Below are positions 34,853 through 46,290 of a DNA stretch of 64,000 bases, piece after piece. The stretch covers positions 1-64,000 of the forward strand of contig RXJJ01000010.1 in the NCBI GenBank assembly GCA_003963145.1, read 5' to 3'. The position numbers and the translations under genes are program-made. The notes beneath the pieces were generated by a model. It searched no databases. It saw only the letters and a program-made list of their open reading frames with translations, and was not told where the DNA came from. The stretch comes from Bradyrhizobiaceae bacterium. GTDB lineage: Bacteria > Pseudomonadota > Alphaproteobacteria > Rhizobiales > Xanthobacteraceae. Numbering within the stretch: the stretch's first letter is position 1; each line of letters begins with the position of its first letter.

Positions 34853-36199
34853 CTAGCGGCTCGCGGCCTCCAGCCGGCGCAGCACTTTCGCACGGCCGAT
34901 CAATGGCAACAGCGCCTTCAATTCCGGTCCCTGCTCGCGCCCGGTCAGTGCAAGACGCAGCGGATGAAACAGGGCCTTCCCTTTCTTGCCGCTCGCAGCT
35001 CCCACAGCCTTCGTGAATTTCGACCAGGTTTCTGTATCCCACGGCTCGGATGGCAGATGCGGAATGGACAGCGCGACCAGATCGGTATCGTCCGAAGTGA
35101 ACGTATCGCTGCCGGAAACGACCTCCCACCACTGGCGCGCATCGTCGAGACGCTCGAGATTGCCGCGAACCGCGAGCCAGAACGCTTCGGCATCCCGATT
35201 GACGCCGAGAACGCTCAAACGATCCGCGACATTCGCAAAAGGCAGGATATGCAGCGTGCGCGCGTTCAGGCCGTTCAATTCCGCCGGATCGAATTTTGCC
35301 GGTGAGTGCGAAATGTCGGACAAAGCGATTCGGGTCATCAGATCGTCGAGACTCACCACCGGCTCGACATTGTGCGAGGTGCCGACCAGCACCGACAGCG
35401 CCGCGACCGCCTGCGGCTCGAACCCCTCCTCGCGCAAGGTGCCGAGCGACAGATGCCCGAGACGCTTCGACAGGCCCTCGCCACTCGGCAGCGTCAGCAG
35501 ATTGTGATGCGCGAAGCGCGGCGGCTTCGCACCGAGCGCCTCGAACAGCTGAATCTGCACCGCGGTGTTGGTGATGTGGTCTTCGCCGCGAATGATGTCG
35601 GTGATGCCCATGTCGATGTCATCGGTGACTGATGGCAGCGTGTAGAGATACGAGCCATCGGCGCGGATCAGCACCGGATCGGACAACGAAGCCGTATCGA
35701 TGCTGGTTTCCCCGCGCACGCCGTCGACCCAGCCGATGATCTTGTGGTCGAGCTTGAAACGCCAATAAGGCTTGAGGCCTTCGGCGGCATATTCGGCGTG
35801 ACCCTCCGGTGTGATCTTCAGCGCCGCGCGATTGTAGATCGGCGGAAGATGCCGCGCCTGCAATCGCTTGCGCTGATATTCCAGTTCCTCTTCCGTCTCG
35901 TAGCACGCGTAAAGAAGACCGGCGTCGCGCAGCTTCTTCGCCGCCGCATCGTACAGCGCCACCCGTTCGGACTGCCGCTCGACACGGCCCGGCACGACGC
36001 CCAGCCAGTCGAGATCGATCGCGATGGCGTCGGCGAATTCCTTTGTCGAGCGCGCGCGGTCGGTATCGTCATAGCGCAGCACAAACTGTCCGCCATGCCT
36101 GCGCGCGTGCAGATAATTGAACAAAGCGGTGCGCGCATTGCCGATATGAATGCGCCCGGTCGGTGAAGGCGCGAAGCGGACGACGGGTTTCTCAGCCAT
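34853..36199 (-). CDS. gltX: Glutamyl-tRNA synthetase
   Basis: The 448-residue class I synthetase begins [23 protein letters not shown], which contains the HIGH motif. The KMSKS-type motif is [10 protein letters not shown]. Residues [13 protein letters not shown] replace the usual LRIEDTD, a variant I recall in the second GltX copy of alphaproteobacteria, so it may be one of two such enzymes in the genome and may charge tRNA-Glu or tRNA-Gln. The start overlaps the end of nadE by 8 bp. It ends close to the convergent DUF2865 gene. Confidence 0.92.
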   Translation of the reverse strand: MAEKPVVRFAPSPTGRIHIGNARTALFNYLHARRHGGQFVLRYDDTDRARSTKEFADAIAIDLDWLGVVPGRVERQSERVALYDAAAKKLRDAGLLYACYETEEELEYQRKRLQARHLPPIYNRAALKITPEGHAEYAAEGLKPYWRFKLDHKIIGWVDGVRGETSIDTASLSDPVLIRADGSYLYTLPSVTDDIDMGITDIIRGEDHITNTAVQIQLFEALGAKPPRFAHHNLLTLPSGEGLSKRLGHLSLGTLREEGFEPQAVAALSVLVGTSHNVEPVVSLDDLMTRIALSDISHSPAKFDPAELNGLNARTLHILPFANVADRLSVLGVNRDAEAFWLAVRGNLERLDDARQWWEVVSGSDTFTSDDTDLVALSIPHLPSEPWDTETWSKFTKAVGAASGKKGKALFHPLRLALTGREQGPELKALLPLIGRAKVLRRLEAASR

Positions 36200-37943
36200 C
36201 AATGGCCTCGGCCGAACCGCTGGCGCGAGAGACGAGAGCCTGATCCGGCTCGGCGGGACGTTCGCCCGCGTCGCGGAATTTGTTGACGATCGGATAGCGG
36301 CGGTCGCGGCCGAAATTCCGGCGCGTCACCTTTACGCCGGGCGGCGCCTGACGGCGCTTGTATTCGGCAAGATTAAGCAACCGGTCGATACGGACCACGG
36401 TGTCGCGGTCATATCCTTCGGCGATGATGGAGGCGAGCGGCGCCTCGCGCTCGACCAGCCGCTCCAGAATGGCGTCGAGGACATCATACGGCGGCAACGA
36501 ATCCTGATCGGTCTGGTTCTCGCGCAATTCGGCGGTCGGCGGACGCGCGATGATGCTGACCGGAATGACCTTGCCGGACGGGCCGAGCGCGCCTTCCGGC
36601 TTCCATGAATTGCGTAGCGATGACAGACGGAACACCTCAGTCTTGTAGATGTCCTTGATCGGATTGAATCCACCGTTCATGTCGCCGTAGAGCGTCGCGT
36701 AGCCGACCGACATTTCCGACTTGTTGCCGGTTGTCACCAGCATGTTGCCGAACTTGTTGGACATCGCCATCAGCAGCACGCCGCGCGTGCGCGCCTGCAG
36801 ATTTTCCTCGGTGACGTCGCGGTTACGGCCCGCGAAGGTGTCCTTGAGGATCGTCTCGAAACCGCTGATCGCGGCGGCAATCGGCAGCACGTCGTACTGG
36901 ATACAGAAATTGCGCGCGATCCGCGCTGCGTCATTGATCGATTCCTTCGCGGTGAACTTGAACGGCAGCATCACCCCGCGCACGCGCTCGGAGCCGATGG
37001 CATCGACCGCGATCGCAAGGCACAAGGCCGAGTCGATACCGCCGGAAATGCCGAGCAGCACGCCCGGAAACGCATTCTTGGTGACGTAGTCGCGCAAGCC
37101 CAGCACGCAGGCGGCGTAATCGCCCCGGTCGCCGTCGAGCACCGGCGAAACCGGGCCCTTGCAGACCCAGCCCCCCTCGCTTTTGGTCCAGCGCAAGGTG
37201 GTGATGTTTTCGACGAAACCCGGCAACTGAAACGCCAGCGACCGGTCGCCGTTCAGACCGAACGAAGAGCCGTCGAACACGAGTTCATCCTGTCCGCCGA
37301 CCTGATTGAGATAGACCAGCGGCAACCCGCTTTCCGTCACCCGGGCGACGGACACCGCCATCCGCATGTCGTTCTTTTCGCGCGTATAGGGCGAGCCGTT
37401 CGGCACGATCAGGATTTCAGCGCCGGTCTCCAGAAGACATTCGACGACGTTCTCGTACTCGTCGGATTCCTCCATCCAGGTGTCTTCACAGATCGGCACG
37501 CCGACGCGCACGCCGCGCACCGTCACCGGCCCGGCAGCGGGGCCTCGCGCGAACACGCGCTTTTCGTCGAACACGCCGTAATTGGGAAGATTGGCCTTGA
37601 AGCGCAGCGCCGCGATCCGCCCGCCATCGAGCAGCGCGCAGGCGTTGTAGAGTTTGCCGTCATCGACCCAGGGGGTGCCGATCAGGACCGCAGGCCCGCC
37701 ATCGGCGGTCTCGCGCGCGAGATCCTCGATAGCCGCGCGGCAGGCGGCCTGAAAAGCCGGTTTCAGGACGAGATCTTCTGGCGGGTAGCCGGCGATGAAC
37801 AGTTCGGACAGAACCAGAAGATCGGCCTTGTCCTTCGCCGCGCGCGCCCGGGCATCGCGCGCCTTCTGCGCATTGCCGGAAATGTCCCCGACAATCGGAT
37901 TAAGCTGCGCCAGCGTGATCGTGAAATTTGCAGGATCGGCCAT
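36192..37943 (-). CDS. nadE: Glutamine-dependent NAD+ synthetase
   Basis: The 583-residue two-domain enzyme has an N-terminal nitrilase-type glutaminase (active-site Cys in [11 protein letters not shown], catalytic Glu in the [14 protein letters not shown] region). The C-terminal synthetase has the pyrophosphatase loop [15 protein letters not shown] (about residue 300). It makes NAD+ from deamido-NAD+, ATP and glutamine. It lies upstream of gltX with overlapping ends, indicating a shared transcript. Confidence 0.95.
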   Translation of the reverse strand: MADPANFTITLAQLNPIVGDISGNAQKARDARARAAKDKADLLVLSELFIAGYPPEDLVLKPAFQAACRAAIEDLARETADGGPAVLIGTPWVDDGKLYNACALLDGGRIAALRFKANLPNYGVFDEKRVFARGPAAGPVTVRGVRVGVPICEDTWMEESDEYENVVECLLETGAEILIVPNGSPYTREKNDMRMAVSVARVTESGLPLVYLNQVGGQDELVFDGSSFGLNGDRSLAFQLPGFVENITTLRWTKSEGGWVCKGPVSPVLDGDRGDYAACVLGLRDYVTKNAFPGVLLGISGGIDSALCLAIAVDAIGSERVRGVMLPFKFTAKESINDAARIARNFCIQYDVLPIAAAISGFETILKDTFAGRNRDVTEENLQARTRGVLLMAMSNKFGNMLVTTGNKSEMSVGYATLYGDMNGGFNPIKDIYKTEVFRLSSLRNSWKPEGALGPSGKVIPVSIIARPPTAELRENQTDQDSLPPYDVLDAILERLVEREAPLASIIAEGYDRDTVVRIDRLLNLAEYKRRQAPPGVKVTRRNFGRDRRYPIVNKFRDAGERPAEPDQALVSRASGSAEAIDG

Positions 37944-38002
37944 GCGAAGGTTTTAGTCCGCTTCGCGAGTTCTTCGCAATATCGCGCGCAACGGCGCGGG
38001 AT

Positions 38003-39391
38003 TTAAAATCCCGCGACCGCCGGTATCGGTTTCACCTTGCCGTCACGCTCGTTCTTGAGGAGTTCGGCGATCAGGAAAGCCATGTCGATCGACTGCTCGG
38101 CGTTCAGACGCGGATCGCAGGCCGTGTGATAACGGTCGTTGAGGTCCTCGTCGGTGATCGCACGCGCGCCGCCGATGCACTCGGTCACGTTCTGGCCGGT
38201 CATTTCCAGATGCACGCCACCCGGATGGGTGCCTTCCGCCGCATGAACCGCGAAGAAGGTCTTCACCTCCGACAGGATGCGATCGAACGGCCGCGTCTTG
38301 TAGCCGGTGGTCGACGTGATGGTGTTGCCATGCATCGGATCGCACGACCACACCACGACCTTGCCCTCGCGCTTCACCGCCCGGATCAGATGCGGCAGAT
38401 GCTCGGCCACCTTGTCCGCACCGAAACGATTGATGAGCGTCAGACGTCCCGGCTCGTTTTCCGGGTTAAGGATGTCGATCAGCTTGAGCAACTCGTCCGG
38501 CTTGAGCGAGGGACCGCATTTCAGCCCGATCGGATTCCTGATGCCGCGGAAATATTCCACGTGGCCATGATCAAGCTGGCGGGTGCGATCGCCGATCCAG
38601 AGCATGTGGCCCGAGGTCGCGTACCAGTCGCCGGTCGTCGAATCGACGCGCGTGAAGGCCTGCTCGTAACCGAGCAGCAGCGCCTCATGACTGGTGTAGA
38701 AATCGGTCGCGCGCAGTTCGGGGTGGCTTTCGAGATCGAGGCCGCAAGCGCGCATGAAATTCAGCGCGTCGGAGATGCGGTCGGCCAGTTCCTTGTAACG
38801 GCGCGACTGCTGCGAATCCTTCAGGAAACCGAGCATCCACTGATGCACGCTCCCGAGATTGGCGAAGCCGCCCGTCGCGAATGCGCGGAGCAGGTTGAGC
38901 GTCGCCGCCGACTGCCGGTAGGCCATCAGCTGGCGACGCGGATCGGGAACACGCGCTTCCGCCGTGAAGGCGGCGTCATTGACGATATCGCCGCGATAGC
39001 TCGGCAGTTCGATGCCGTCCTTTTTCTCGGTCGGCGAGGAACGCGGTTTGGCGAACTGCCCCGCGACACGGCCGACCTTCACCACCGGCAGCGCGCCGGC
39101 ATAGGTCAGCACCACCGCCATCTGCAGCAGCACGCGGAAGAAATCGCGGATGTTGTTGGCGCCATGCTCGGCGAAGCTCTCGGCGCAATCGCCGCCCTGC
39201 AACAGGAAGGCCTCGCCGGCGGCGACACGCGCCAGCGACTTTTTCAGGTTGCGCGCCTCGCCTGCAAAAACCAGCGGCGGAAACGTCGCAAGCTGCGCCT
39301 CGACATCCGCGAGCGCCTTCGCGTCGGGATAATCCGGCACCTGAAGCACCGGCTTTGAGCGCCAACTCTCGGGTGTCCACCGCTCGGACAT
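38003..39391 (-). CDS. aroG: Class II 3-deoxy-D-arabino-heptulosonate-7-phosphate synthase
   Basis: The 462-residue plant-type DAHP synthase starts [23 protein letters not shown]. It has the conserved [16 protein letters not shown] metal/PEP region, [21 protein letters not shown] and a C-terminal [24 protein letters not shown]. It condenses PEP and erythrose 4-phosphate at the entry of the shikimate pathway. The gene appears to be transcribed alone. The symbol is approximate because class II enzymes are named differently between genomes. Confidence 0.93.
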   Translation of the reverse strand: MSERWTPESWRSKPVLQVPDYPDAKALADVEAQLATFPPLVFAGEARNLKKSLARVAAGEAFLLQGGDCAESFAEHGANNIRDFFRVLLQMAVVLTYAGALPVVKVGRVAGQFAKPRSSPTEKKDGIELPSYRGDIVNDAAFTAEARVPDPRRQLMAYRQSAATLNLLRAFATGGFANLGSVHQWMLGFLKDSQQSRRYKELADRISDALNFMRACGLDLESHPELRATDFYTSHEALLLGYEQAFTRVDSTTGDWYATSGHMLWIGDRTRQLDHGHVEYFRGIRNPIGLKCGPSLKPDELLKLIDILNPENEPGRLTLINRFGADKVAEHLPHLIRAVKREGKVVVWSCDPMHGNTITSTTGYKTRPFDRILSEVKTFFAVHAAEGTHPGGVHLEMTGQNVTECIGGARAITDEDLNDRYHTACDPRLNAEQSIDMAFLIAELLKNERDGKVKPIPAVAGF

Positions 39392-39511
39392 GACCTGAAA
39401 CTCCTGAAACGAATAAGGAAGCGCGGGTTATACACACCCTGCCCCGGTCCTGAAAGCTGCCAATTCGGCCTTTTTTGCCAATAGCTTAATCAGGCACGCG
39501 ACGCGGGCGCG

Positions 39512-39545
39512 AAAAAAACCGCCGGCTCCTTAAATGGGCCGGCGG
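39512..39545 (-). terminator. Intrinsic terminator downstream of the beta-propeller gene
   Basis: CCGCCGGC (39519-39526) pairs with GCCGGCGG (39538-39545) around an 11-base loop. On the minus strand a run of seven T follows (39518 down to 39512). It lies about 30 bp after the stop at 39574. Confidence 0.85.
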
Positions 39546-39573
39546 CTCGTCATCTGCAACTGGCTCTCGCGTC

Positions 39574-40743
39574 TCAGCGTTCGGCGACGCCGATGCCCGC
39601 CGGCCCCGTCGCCTTGATCGCGCCCGAGCGCTTCAGAGCCTTGCCGTCGAAATCGAACACCTGGATTTCGTTCTCGACCATGCACTGGACCAGGATTTTC
39701 TTGTTGTCCTTGCTGAATGCCACGCCCTGGCACCAGTGGCCGACACCCGCTTCGGCCACCGGGGTCAGTTTTTTGTCCTTGAGGCTGAACACTTTCAGGA
39801 TGCCGCCATCATTGTAGATCGGCGAAGCCTTGGCCTTGTTCGAACCGTTCATCACAGCCAGAGCGAGATACTGGCCGTCCGGCGACAGCTTCATGCCTTC
39901 CGGTGTCGGGCCCACCGAGACTGTATCGATCGTGCGCGGCGGCTTGGCCTTGACGTCGATAACGCTGACCGTATCGGTATCGCCATTGCCGTTGTTGAGG
40001 CCGAGATCGGCCACGATCGCAACATCGCCCTTCGGCGACATGCTCAGGCCATAGGGCCGCAGACCGGCGCCGACATCGCGCTTGGTGTATTCGACCTTGT
40101 CCCCGTCAACCGACAACACCGACACCTTGTGATCGCCGTCGCGGGTGACCAGAGCCATTTTTCCATCGGGCGTGAAAGCAACGGCGCTCGGTCCGGAAGC
40201 CGGTGCGCCGAAATCGATCTTGCCGGCGGGGGTGAGCGTTTTGCCCTCGGCCTTGAAAACAGAAACCGTGCCTTCGGCCCGGTTGGCGACCAGAACCAGA
40301 TTTCCGGCAGGGCTGATCGCAACGCCCGAAGCTCCCGCTCCAGCTTCATGCGTGGCCACGACGGCAGGCGGTTTGGCCTTGATGTCGATGACGGACAGCT
40401 TGTTGTCGGGCACGGCCTTCTTGGGATCGGCGGGATCGATCTTCATTGCGCCGGTCACAAGCGCGAAAGATTCGTCCCTCGAAACCGCGACACTCATCGG
40501 CGGGCCGACCGCGCTGGTCGGGACCTGCACCTCGCCGATGACCTTGGGCGGGGTCTGATTGAGGTCGATCACGAACACGTTGTCGGGCGCGACCGTCGCC
40601 GGCACTTCAGGCTTTCCGTCGTTCAAGGACGATTTTCCGTCGTTGGCGGAGACAGCGATCTGGGCTCTGGCGAAACCTGGAAACAGCGATGCCAGCGAGA
40701 CAGCAAGCATCAGCGCGCAAACGCGCGGGGCATTGACAAGCAT
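39574..40743 (-). CDS. Secreted YVTN-type beta-propeller protein
   Basis: The 389-residue protein begins with a signal peptide (MLVNAPRVCALMLAVSLASLFPGFARA) and continues with repeated beta-propeller blades. Repeats such as SVAVSRDESFALVTG, GVAISPAGNLVLVANRAEGTVSVF, AVAFTPDGKMALVTRDGDHKVSVL and GMKLSPDGQYLALAVMNGS recur about every 45 residues. It is probably periplasmic or cell-surface; ligand unknown. ATG 40743 fits the signal peptide; the upstream in-frame extension does not look exported. Confidence 0.88.
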   Translation of the reverse strand: MLVNAPRVCALMLAVSLASLFPGFARAQIAVSANDGKSSLNDGKPEVPATVAPDNVFVIDLNQTPPKVIGEVQVPTSAVGPPMSVAVSRDESFALVTGAMKIDPADPKKAVPDNKLSVIDIKAKPPAVVATHEAGAGASGVAISPAGNLVLVANRAEGTVSVFKAEGKTLTPAGKIDFGAPASGPSAVAFTPDGKMALVTRDGDHKVSVLSVDGDKVEYTKRDVGAGLRPYGLSMSPKGDVAIVADLGLNNGNGDTDTVSVIDVKAKPPRTIDTVSVGPTPEGMKLSPDGQYLALAVMNGSNKAKASPIYNDGGILKVFSLKDKKLTPVAEAGVGHWCQGVAFSKDNKKILVQCMVENEIQVFDFDGKALKRSGAIKATGPAGIGVAER

Positions 40744-40892
40744 TGGACGTTCTCCCACCCGATTTTTTGAATTTGTTGACCGGGCGCGCAGCCGGGCAAC
40801 GGCGCGTCCATGCGCACGAATTAACACCGGCGATCCGGGATTAGTCCAATGGATTTGTCTGAACGCGGCGCAGCAAAATCGCCGGCGATCGT

Positions 40893-42278
40893 CTATTCCG
40901 CCGCCTGACGCACATGTCGCGAGGTCGGCGCTCGCATTGTCACGAGTTCTTCCGCAGAGGTTGGATGCAGCGCCATGGTTGCATCGAAATCGGCTTTGGT
41001 GGCCTTCATCTTCACCGCAATGGCGACGATCTGAATGAGTTCGGCGGCATCGGGACCGATGATGTGGCAGCCGAGAACGCGATCGGTCTCACCATCGACC
41101 ACAAGTTTCATCAGCAGGCGGCTCGTGTTGCCCGAGACGGTCGATTTAAGCGTGCGGAAATCGGTCTTGTAGATATCGACATGGGTGAACTGCGCCATCG
41201 CTTCGGCTTCAGTCAGTCCCACCGTGGCCACCTGGGGCTGCGAGAACACCGCCGTGGGGATGTTGCTGTGATCCACCTTGGTCGGCCGGTTACCGAACAC
41301 AGTGTCGGCAAAGGCGTGGCCTTCGCGGATCGCAACCGGCGTCAGGTTGATCCGGTGAGTCACGTCGCCCACGGCATAGATATGCGGGACGCTGGTCTGC
41401 GAACGATCATTGACCGCGATGCCGCCATTCATGGGGTTGAGCGCGACACCGGCCTTCTCCAGCCCGATCCCCGCGACATTGGGATGGCGGCCGATTGCGA
41501 ATATCACCTGATCGGAAGCGATGCTTGCCCCGCTCGTCAGATGCGTCGTGAAAACATCGCCATGGCGCTCGACCCTGTTGATGGTGCAGCCGGTGATGAT
41601 GGTGATACCGGCCTTCTCCATTTCACTGCGGACATGGGCGCGTACATCCTCGTCAAATCCGCGCAGGATGTTGTCGCCGCGATAGATCACGGTGACGTCC
41701 GAGCCCAGTCCGGCGAAGATCGAGGCGAACTCCAGCGCGATATAGCCGCCGCCCTGGATGACGATGCGGCGCGGCTGTTCTTTCAAATGGAAAATCTCGT
41801 TGGACGAGATGACATGTTCGATACCGGGAATCGCCGCGCCGTGGTTGGGCGTCGAGCCGGTAGCGATCAAAATGTATTTTGCCCGGACTGTCCGGCCGGT
41901 GGATAAACGCAGCGTATGCGGATCTTCGAAAACAGCGCGCGCCTTGACGATTTCGGCTCCCGATTTCTCGACATTGGCGGTGTAGATCGACTCGAGCCGG
42001 GCGATTTCCTTGTCCTTGTTGGCGATAAAGGTCGTCCAGTCGAACTTCGCCTCGGGGATTGTCCAGCCAAAGCCGGCGGCGTCCGCGATTTCCTCGTGAA
42101 CGTGCGAGGCATAGACCATCAGTTTTTTCGGCACGCAGCCGCGAATGACGCATGTCCCTCCCATGCGGTATTCTTCGGCGATCATGACACGGGCGCCGTA
42201 ACCGGCGGCGATCCGCGCGGCGCGAACACCGCCCGAGCCGCCACCAATCACGAAAAGATCGACGTCCGTATCAGCCAT
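40893..42278 (-). CDS. gor: Glutathione-disulfide reductase
   Basis: The 461-residue flavoprotein has an N-terminal FAD motif (VIGGGSGGVRAARIAAGYG) and the redox disulfide in GGTCVIRGCVPKKLMVYAS. Glutathione reductase-type sequence follows, including an NADPH-binding domain (IVIQGGGYIALEFASIFAG) and the C-terminal dimerisation active site (MALHPTSAEELVTMR). It reduces GSSG with NADPH in the cytoplasm. The DUF2059 and rpiA genes lie upstream on the same strand with short gaps. Confidence 0.95.
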   Translation of the reverse strand: MADTDVDLFVIGGGSGGVRAARIAAGYGARVMIAEEYRMGGTCVIRGCVPKKLMVYASHVHEEIADAAGFGWTIPEAKFDWTTFIANKDKEIARLESIYTANVEKSGAEIVKARAVFEDPHTLRLSTGRTVRAKYILIATGSTPNHGAAIPGIEHVISSNEIFHLKEQPRRIVIQGGGYIALEFASIFAGLGSDVTVIYRGDNILRGFDEDVRAHVRSEMEKAGITIITGCTINRVERHGDVFTTHLTSGASIASDQVIFAIGRHPNVAGIGLEKAGVALNPMNGGIAVNDRSQTSVPHIYAVGDVTHRINLTPVAIREGHAFADTVFGNRPTKVDHSNIPTAVFSQPQVATVGLTEAEAMAQFTHVDIYKTDFRTLKSTVSGNTSRLLMKLVVDGETDRVLGCHIIGPDAAELIQIVAIAVKMKATKADFDATMALHPTSAEELVTMRAPTSRHVRQAAE

Positions 42279-42325
42279 CTGGTTGTCCTCGGACGCGGCC
42301 TAGCCGCGTCCGGCAATCGCCGCGA

Positions 42326-42829
42326 TCAGATGTCCTTGCCGCGGGCCTTCATTTCGAGACGGAACTTGGTGTTGATTTCGCCCGACATCTTGGCCGCCCA
42401 TTCATCCATGAACTGACGAGCCACCTCAAAAACCTGCGGCTCCTGCTGGAGCGACTTCGTGCCGAGCGGCGACTTGTAGAACGCCAGCAGATCCTTCAGC
42501 TCCTGTTCGGTGAACTGGGTGGCATAGATCTTCGCAAGCTGTTCGCCGATCTCACGTTCGCGTCCGGCAAGGTCCGTGGCGACCTTGAGCGAGACGTCGT
42601 TCAGGTCCTTCTGATAGTTCAGGTTGTTCTGGGTGAGAACAAGCTTGACCCGCTCGACCAGATTGGGAACGGCGTCCTTGTAAAGAATATCGACGTGCTT
42701 GAGAGCAAGAATTTCCTTGGCATAGCCGATGCCGGCAGGCGTCGGGGCGTTTTGCGCCTGGGCCGGGGCGCTCGCAATCACCAGCGCGGCGAAGCCGGCG
42801 ATCAACATCGAATGAACTAGTCGCTTCAT
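42326..42829 (-). CDS. DUF2059-domain exported protein
   Basis: The 167-residue protein has a signal peptide (MKRLVHSMLIAGFAALVIASAPAQA) and a helical DUF2059 domain ending EQELKDLLAFYKSPLGTKSLQQEPQVFEVARQFMDEW. The tail of the domain, with FYKSP.G, is diagnostic. It is predicted periplasmic; function unknown. It lies 23 bp after rpiA and 47 bp before gor, so the three may be co-transcribed. Confidence 0.88.
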   Translation of the reverse strand: MKRLVHSMLIAGFAALVIASAPAQAQNAPTPAGIGYAKEILALKHVDILYKDAVPNLVERVKLVLTQNNLNYQKDLNDVSLKVATDLAGREREIGEQLAKIYATQFTEQELKDLLAFYKSPLGTKSLQQEPQVFEVARQFMDEWAAKMSGEINTKFRLEMKARGKDI

Positions 42830-42852
42830 TTCTTTCTCCTCAAATCCGGCCC

Positions 42853-43551
42853 TCAGGACCGATCAACGACACGAATTCCTTGGGATCCGGCGAGAATCGC
42901 CGTTGCCGCGAGTCCGATGAAAAGCCCGTGCTCCATGACCCCAGGCACCCCGTTAAGCAACGCCGCCAGACGGGGCGCATCGGGGATGCGTCCCAAATGG
43001 GCATCCACGATCCAGTGGCCGCCATCGGTGACAAAAGCATGGCCGTCGACGCCCTTGCGGATGGTTATTTCACCGGCAACCCCGGCCTGTTTGAAACAAC
43101 CCTCGATGGCGCTGCGCGTCGCGGCGAGACCGAACGGGACCACCTCGATCGGCAAGGGAAAGCGACCCAGTGTCTCGACCCATTTACTGTCGTCGGCGAT
43201 CACCACCATGCGCGATGACGCCGTGGCGACGATCTTCTCGCGCAAAAGCGCGCCTCCGCCCCCTTTGATGACATTCAGCCGTACGTCGATTTCGTCGGCG
43301 CCATCCACGGTCAGATCGAGATGGTCGATCTTCTCAAGCGTTGTCAGCGGTACACCGCAGCGCTCCGCATCAGCCCGGGTGGCTTCGGACGTCGGTACGC
43401 CGATGACTTTCAAGCCGCCGCGCACGCGCTCGCCCAGCAATTCGACAAAATGCTTCGCGGTCGAGCCGGTCCCGAGCCCGAGCCTCATGCCATCCGCGAC
43501 ATATTCAACCGCGCGGGCGGCCGCCTGTCGTTTCAACTGGTCCATCGACAT
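42853..43551 (-). CDS. rpiA: Ribose-5-phosphate isomerase A
   Basis: The 232-residue enzyme matches RpiA throughout: [54 protein letters not shown] (catalytic Asp/Lys region) and [16 protein letters not shown]. It interconverts ribose 5-phosphate and ribulose 5-phosphate. It is the first gene of the rpiA-DUF2059-gor group and reads away from gph, so a divergent promoter probably lies in the 146-bp gap. Confidence 0.95.
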   Translation of the reverse strand: MSMDQLKRQAAARAVEYVADGMRLGLGTGSTAKHFVELLGERVRGGLKVIGVPTSEATRADAERCGVPLTTLEKIDHLDLTVDGADEIDVRLNVIKGGGGALLREKIVATASSRMVVIADDSKWVETLGRFPLPIEVVPFGLAATRSAIEGCFKQAGVAGEITIRKGVDGHAFVTDGGHWIVDAHLGRIPDAPRLAALLNGVPGVMEHGLFIGLAATAILAGSQGIRVVDRS

Positions 43552-43697
43552 TAAGGGACTTTCGATCCGCCGCGAGGTCCTTGCGGCGGGGCATATCTAG
43601 CGTTGTTCGCCGCCAAGGAACAGGCCGTAAAACGAGGTTTTTCGTGTTTTGACAGGTCCTGCTTGCATCGCCATCCGGAGCACGATAGCGAACGGAC

Positions 43698-44384
43698 ATG
43701 ACAGCCCCCCCTCTTATTGTGTTCGATCTCGACGGCACGCTGGTGGACAGCGCGCCCGACCTGATCGGAGCACTGAATTTTGTCCTCGGCCGCGAAGGTC
43801 TCGCCCCGGTACCGGTCAAATCCGCGCGCAAGCTGGTCGGCGCAGGCGCCCGCGCCCTGATCGAGCGAGGTCTCGAACTCGAGGGACGCACGATGTCGCC
43901 GGACCGGATTTCGCAGCTCACCGGAGATTTCATTTCCTATTACGCCGACCATATCGCGGACGAGACCCGGCCTTTCGATGGCGTTGAAGCGACGCTCGAC
44001 GAATTGTCGGCGCGTGGCTTCAAATTCGCGGTCTGCACCAACAAGCTCGAATGGCTGTCGAAACGCCTGCTCGACCGGCTCAGCCTGGCTTCGCGGTTTG
44101 AAGCGATTTGCGGCGCCGATACTTTCGGCGTCCAGAAGCCGGATCCGATCATCCTCAAACAGACGATCGCCCAAGCCGGCGGCACAGTATCCGCCTCCAT
44201 CATGATCGGCGATTCCGGCCCCGATGTCGGCGTGGCCCGGCGGGCGGGCGTGCCGGTGATTGGGGTCGATTTTGGCTACACGCCCGTCTCGATCGCCGAG
44301 CTTGAGCCGGATGCAATGATTTCACATATGCGAGACCTGCCGCACGCGGTGGACCGCGTTCTGGCGTCACGGCCAATCGCCTAA
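43698..44384 (+). CDS. gph: Phosphoglycolate phosphatase, HAD family
   Basis: The 228-residue HAD hydrolase has motif I FDLDGTLVDSAPDL, a helical cap, motif II CTNKLEWLSKRL (Thr/Asn), Lys in FGVQKPDP and motif IV MIGDSGPDVGVARRAG. The start at MTAPPLIVFDLDGTL suits Gph. It removes phosphate from phosphoglycolate or related sugar phosphates. It is divergent from rpiA. Confidence 0.9.
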   Translation: MTAPPLIVFDLDGTLVDSAPDLIGALNFVLGREGLAPVPVKSARKLVGAGARALIERGLELEGRTMSPDRISQLTGDFISYYADHIADETRPFDGVEATLDELSARGFKFAVCTNKLEWLSKRLLDRLSLASRFEAICGADTFGVQKPDPIILKQTIAQAGGTVSASIMIGDSGPDVGVARRAGVPVIGVDFGYTPVSIAELEPDAMISHMRDLPHAVDRVLASRPIA

Positions 44385-44554
44385 ACCACTGATTTTGCAC
44401 AATAAAATTACAGGCCGCTTTCCGCAGCGGCGTTAACCCTTTGTTAAGAAAGGCCCACCCGTGGTTGCGTCGGTTTGGCGCGGCCCGTATGGTCCGCCGC
44501 GGGGGCTAAAGGGGACGAATGCGGATTTATCCGCATCGAAACGACAGGTTTATC

Positions 44555-44989
44555 ATGCGTGTCTTCTTGCTTGTTACGGCGAGCGTGCTGCTTGCCGGGT
44601 GCTCCTCAACATCCATGCCCTCCATGGATTTCTTCAAGTCCAAGCCTGTTGAGGTCGCCCTCCAGCTTGAATCCACCCCACCGGGCGCCACCGCGACAAC
44701 CTCGCTAGGCCCAAGCTGCAAGACACCGTGCTCGGTTTCAGTCGCGGCGTCCGAGAACTTCTCGGTGACCTACGGTCTCGCCAAATATCAGACCGCGACC
44801 GTGCCCGTAACGGTGACAACCCAGATGGGCTCGCCTCCGGTCCTCGACCCCAACCCCGCGGTCGCCGAACTCCAGCCGCTGACTCCGACGAGGAAAACAG
44901 CCTCGAAGAAGCGCGCTGCAAAACCGAAAGCTGCCGCGCCTGACAGCGATGATTCCTCGCCCTTCCCGCCGCCGCCCCCGGCGCAATAA
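44555..44989 (+). CDS. Lipoprotein with PEGA-like segment
   Basis: The 144-residue protein begins MRVFLLVTASVLLAGCSSTSMPS, with lipobox LLAGC, so it is probably lipid-anchored. Residues around 35-90 (VALQLESTPPGATATTSLGPSCKTPCSVSVAASENFSVTYGLAKYQTATV) look like a PEGA-type beta domain. The C-terminus is Lys/Pro-rich and ends in polyproline. ATG 44555 is required for the lipoprotein signal; an upstream ATG at 44519 would mask it. Function unknown. Confidence 0.8.
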   Translation: MRVFLLVTASVLLAGCSSTSMPSMDFFKSKPVEVALQLESTPPGATATTSLGPSCKTPCSVSVAASENFSVTYGLAKYQTATVPVTVTTQMGSPPVLDPNPAVAELQPLTPTRKTASKKRAAKPKAAAPDSDDSSPFPPPPPAQ

Positions 44990-45085
44990 CAGGCGTTGTC
45001 ATAATTACGTTGTGCAGGCCCTTGCGAATGCTTACATAAAGCAAAAGTGGCACCCGGACGTGGGGCCACGCTTCGGGTTTTGTGC

Positions 45086-46117
45086 ATGAACGCCCATCCG
45101 ACTTCACCGATGACCGGGAATACGGTGATGACCGACCCCTTCGGCCGGAACATCTCGTATTTGCGGGTGTCGGTGACCGATCGCTGCGATCTGCGCTGTT
45201 TCTATTGCATGTCCGAAGACATGACGTTCCTGCCCAAGGCCGATCTGCTGACGCTGGAAGAACTTGACCGGCTGTGCTCGGCCTTCATCGCCAAGGGCGT
45301 GCGCAAGTTGCGCCTGACCGGCGGCGAGCCCCTTGTGCGGCGCAACGTCATTTCGCTGTTCCGTTCGCTCTCGCGCCACCTCGAATCCGGTGCCCTGAGC
45401 GAACTCACGCTGACCACGAACGGCTCGCAGCTTGCGAATTTCGCGGGACAGCTTGCCGAGTGCGGCGTGAAGCGCATCAACGTGTCGCTCGACACGCTCG
45501 ATCCGGACAAGTTTCGCAGCATCACCCGCTGGGGCGATCTGCCGAAGGTGCTTGCCGGCATCGAGGCCGCGCGTGAAGCGGGCATGAAGGTGAAGATCAA
45601 CGCGGTGGCGCTGAAGAACATCAACGAGGACGAAATTCCCTCGCTGATGGAATGGGCGCACGGCAAGGATATGGACCTTACCCTGATCGAGGTCATGCCC
45701 ATGGGCGATATTGCCGGCGGGCGCATTGATCAATACGTGCCGCTGTCGATGCTGCGCTCGCGTCTTGCCGCGAAATACACTCTCACCGACCTCAGTGAAA
45801 CCACAGGCGGCCCTGCCCGCTATGTCAGCGTCAGTGAGACCGGCGGCAAGCTCGGCTTCATCACGCCGATGACCCACAATTTCTGCGAATCGTGCAACCG
45901 CGTCCGCATCACCTGCACCGGCACGCTGCATACCTGCCTCGGCCACGAGGATGCCGCCGACCTGCGCAAGCCGTTGCGCGCCTCTTCCGACAATGAATTT
46001 CTCGCCGCCGCGATCGACCGCGCCATCGCCCTCAAGCCCAAGGGCCATGACTTCATCATCGACCGCCGCCACAACCGGCCGAGCGTCAGCCGCCATATGA
46101 GCGTGACAGGCGGCTAG
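45086..46117 (+). CDS. moaA: GTP 3',8-cyclase (molybdenum cofactor biosynthesis)
   Basis: The radical SAM enzyme of about 343 residues has the N-terminal 4Fe-4S motif C-x3-C-x2-C in [13 protein letters not shown]. The C-terminal second cluster motif is [20 protein letters not shown] (C-x2-C-x13-C pattern), and the protein ends in two Gly. It converts GTP to the first cyclic intermediate of molybdopterin synthesis. No other mo gene lies nearby. The ATG at 45086 is a likely start; 45128 is the shorter alternative. Confidence 0.93.
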   Translation: MNAHPTSPMTGNTVMTDPFGRNISYLRVSVTDRCDLRCFYCMSEDMTFLPKADLLTLEELDRLCSAFIAKGVRKLRLTGGEPLVRRNVISLFRSLSRHLESGALSELTLTTNGSQLANFAGQLAECGVKRINVSLDTLDPDKFRSITRWGDLPKVLAGIEAAREAGMKVKINAVALKNINEDEIPSLMEWAHGKDMDLTLIEVMPMGDIAGGRIDQYVPLSMLRSRLAAKYTLTDLSETTGGPARYVSVSETGGKLGFITPMTHNFCESCNRVRITCTGTLHTCLGHEDAADLRKPLRASSDNEFLAAAIDRAIALKPKGHDFIIDRRHNRPSVSRHMSVTGG

Positions 46118-46290
46118 GCCAAAAGCGGGGTTTTCGCCACAGTTGGCGGCTTCGACCAAAGTCAAAAACTCTCCGATTGACGCCAGCTTTGCGCGCTGGT
46201 TTTGTCTTGCCGAATCCGGGCGATGACTGAAAAACCGACACGCGGCAGGCGTGATAATAAAGTCCGACACAATCGAGGGGGAAGCGGGTC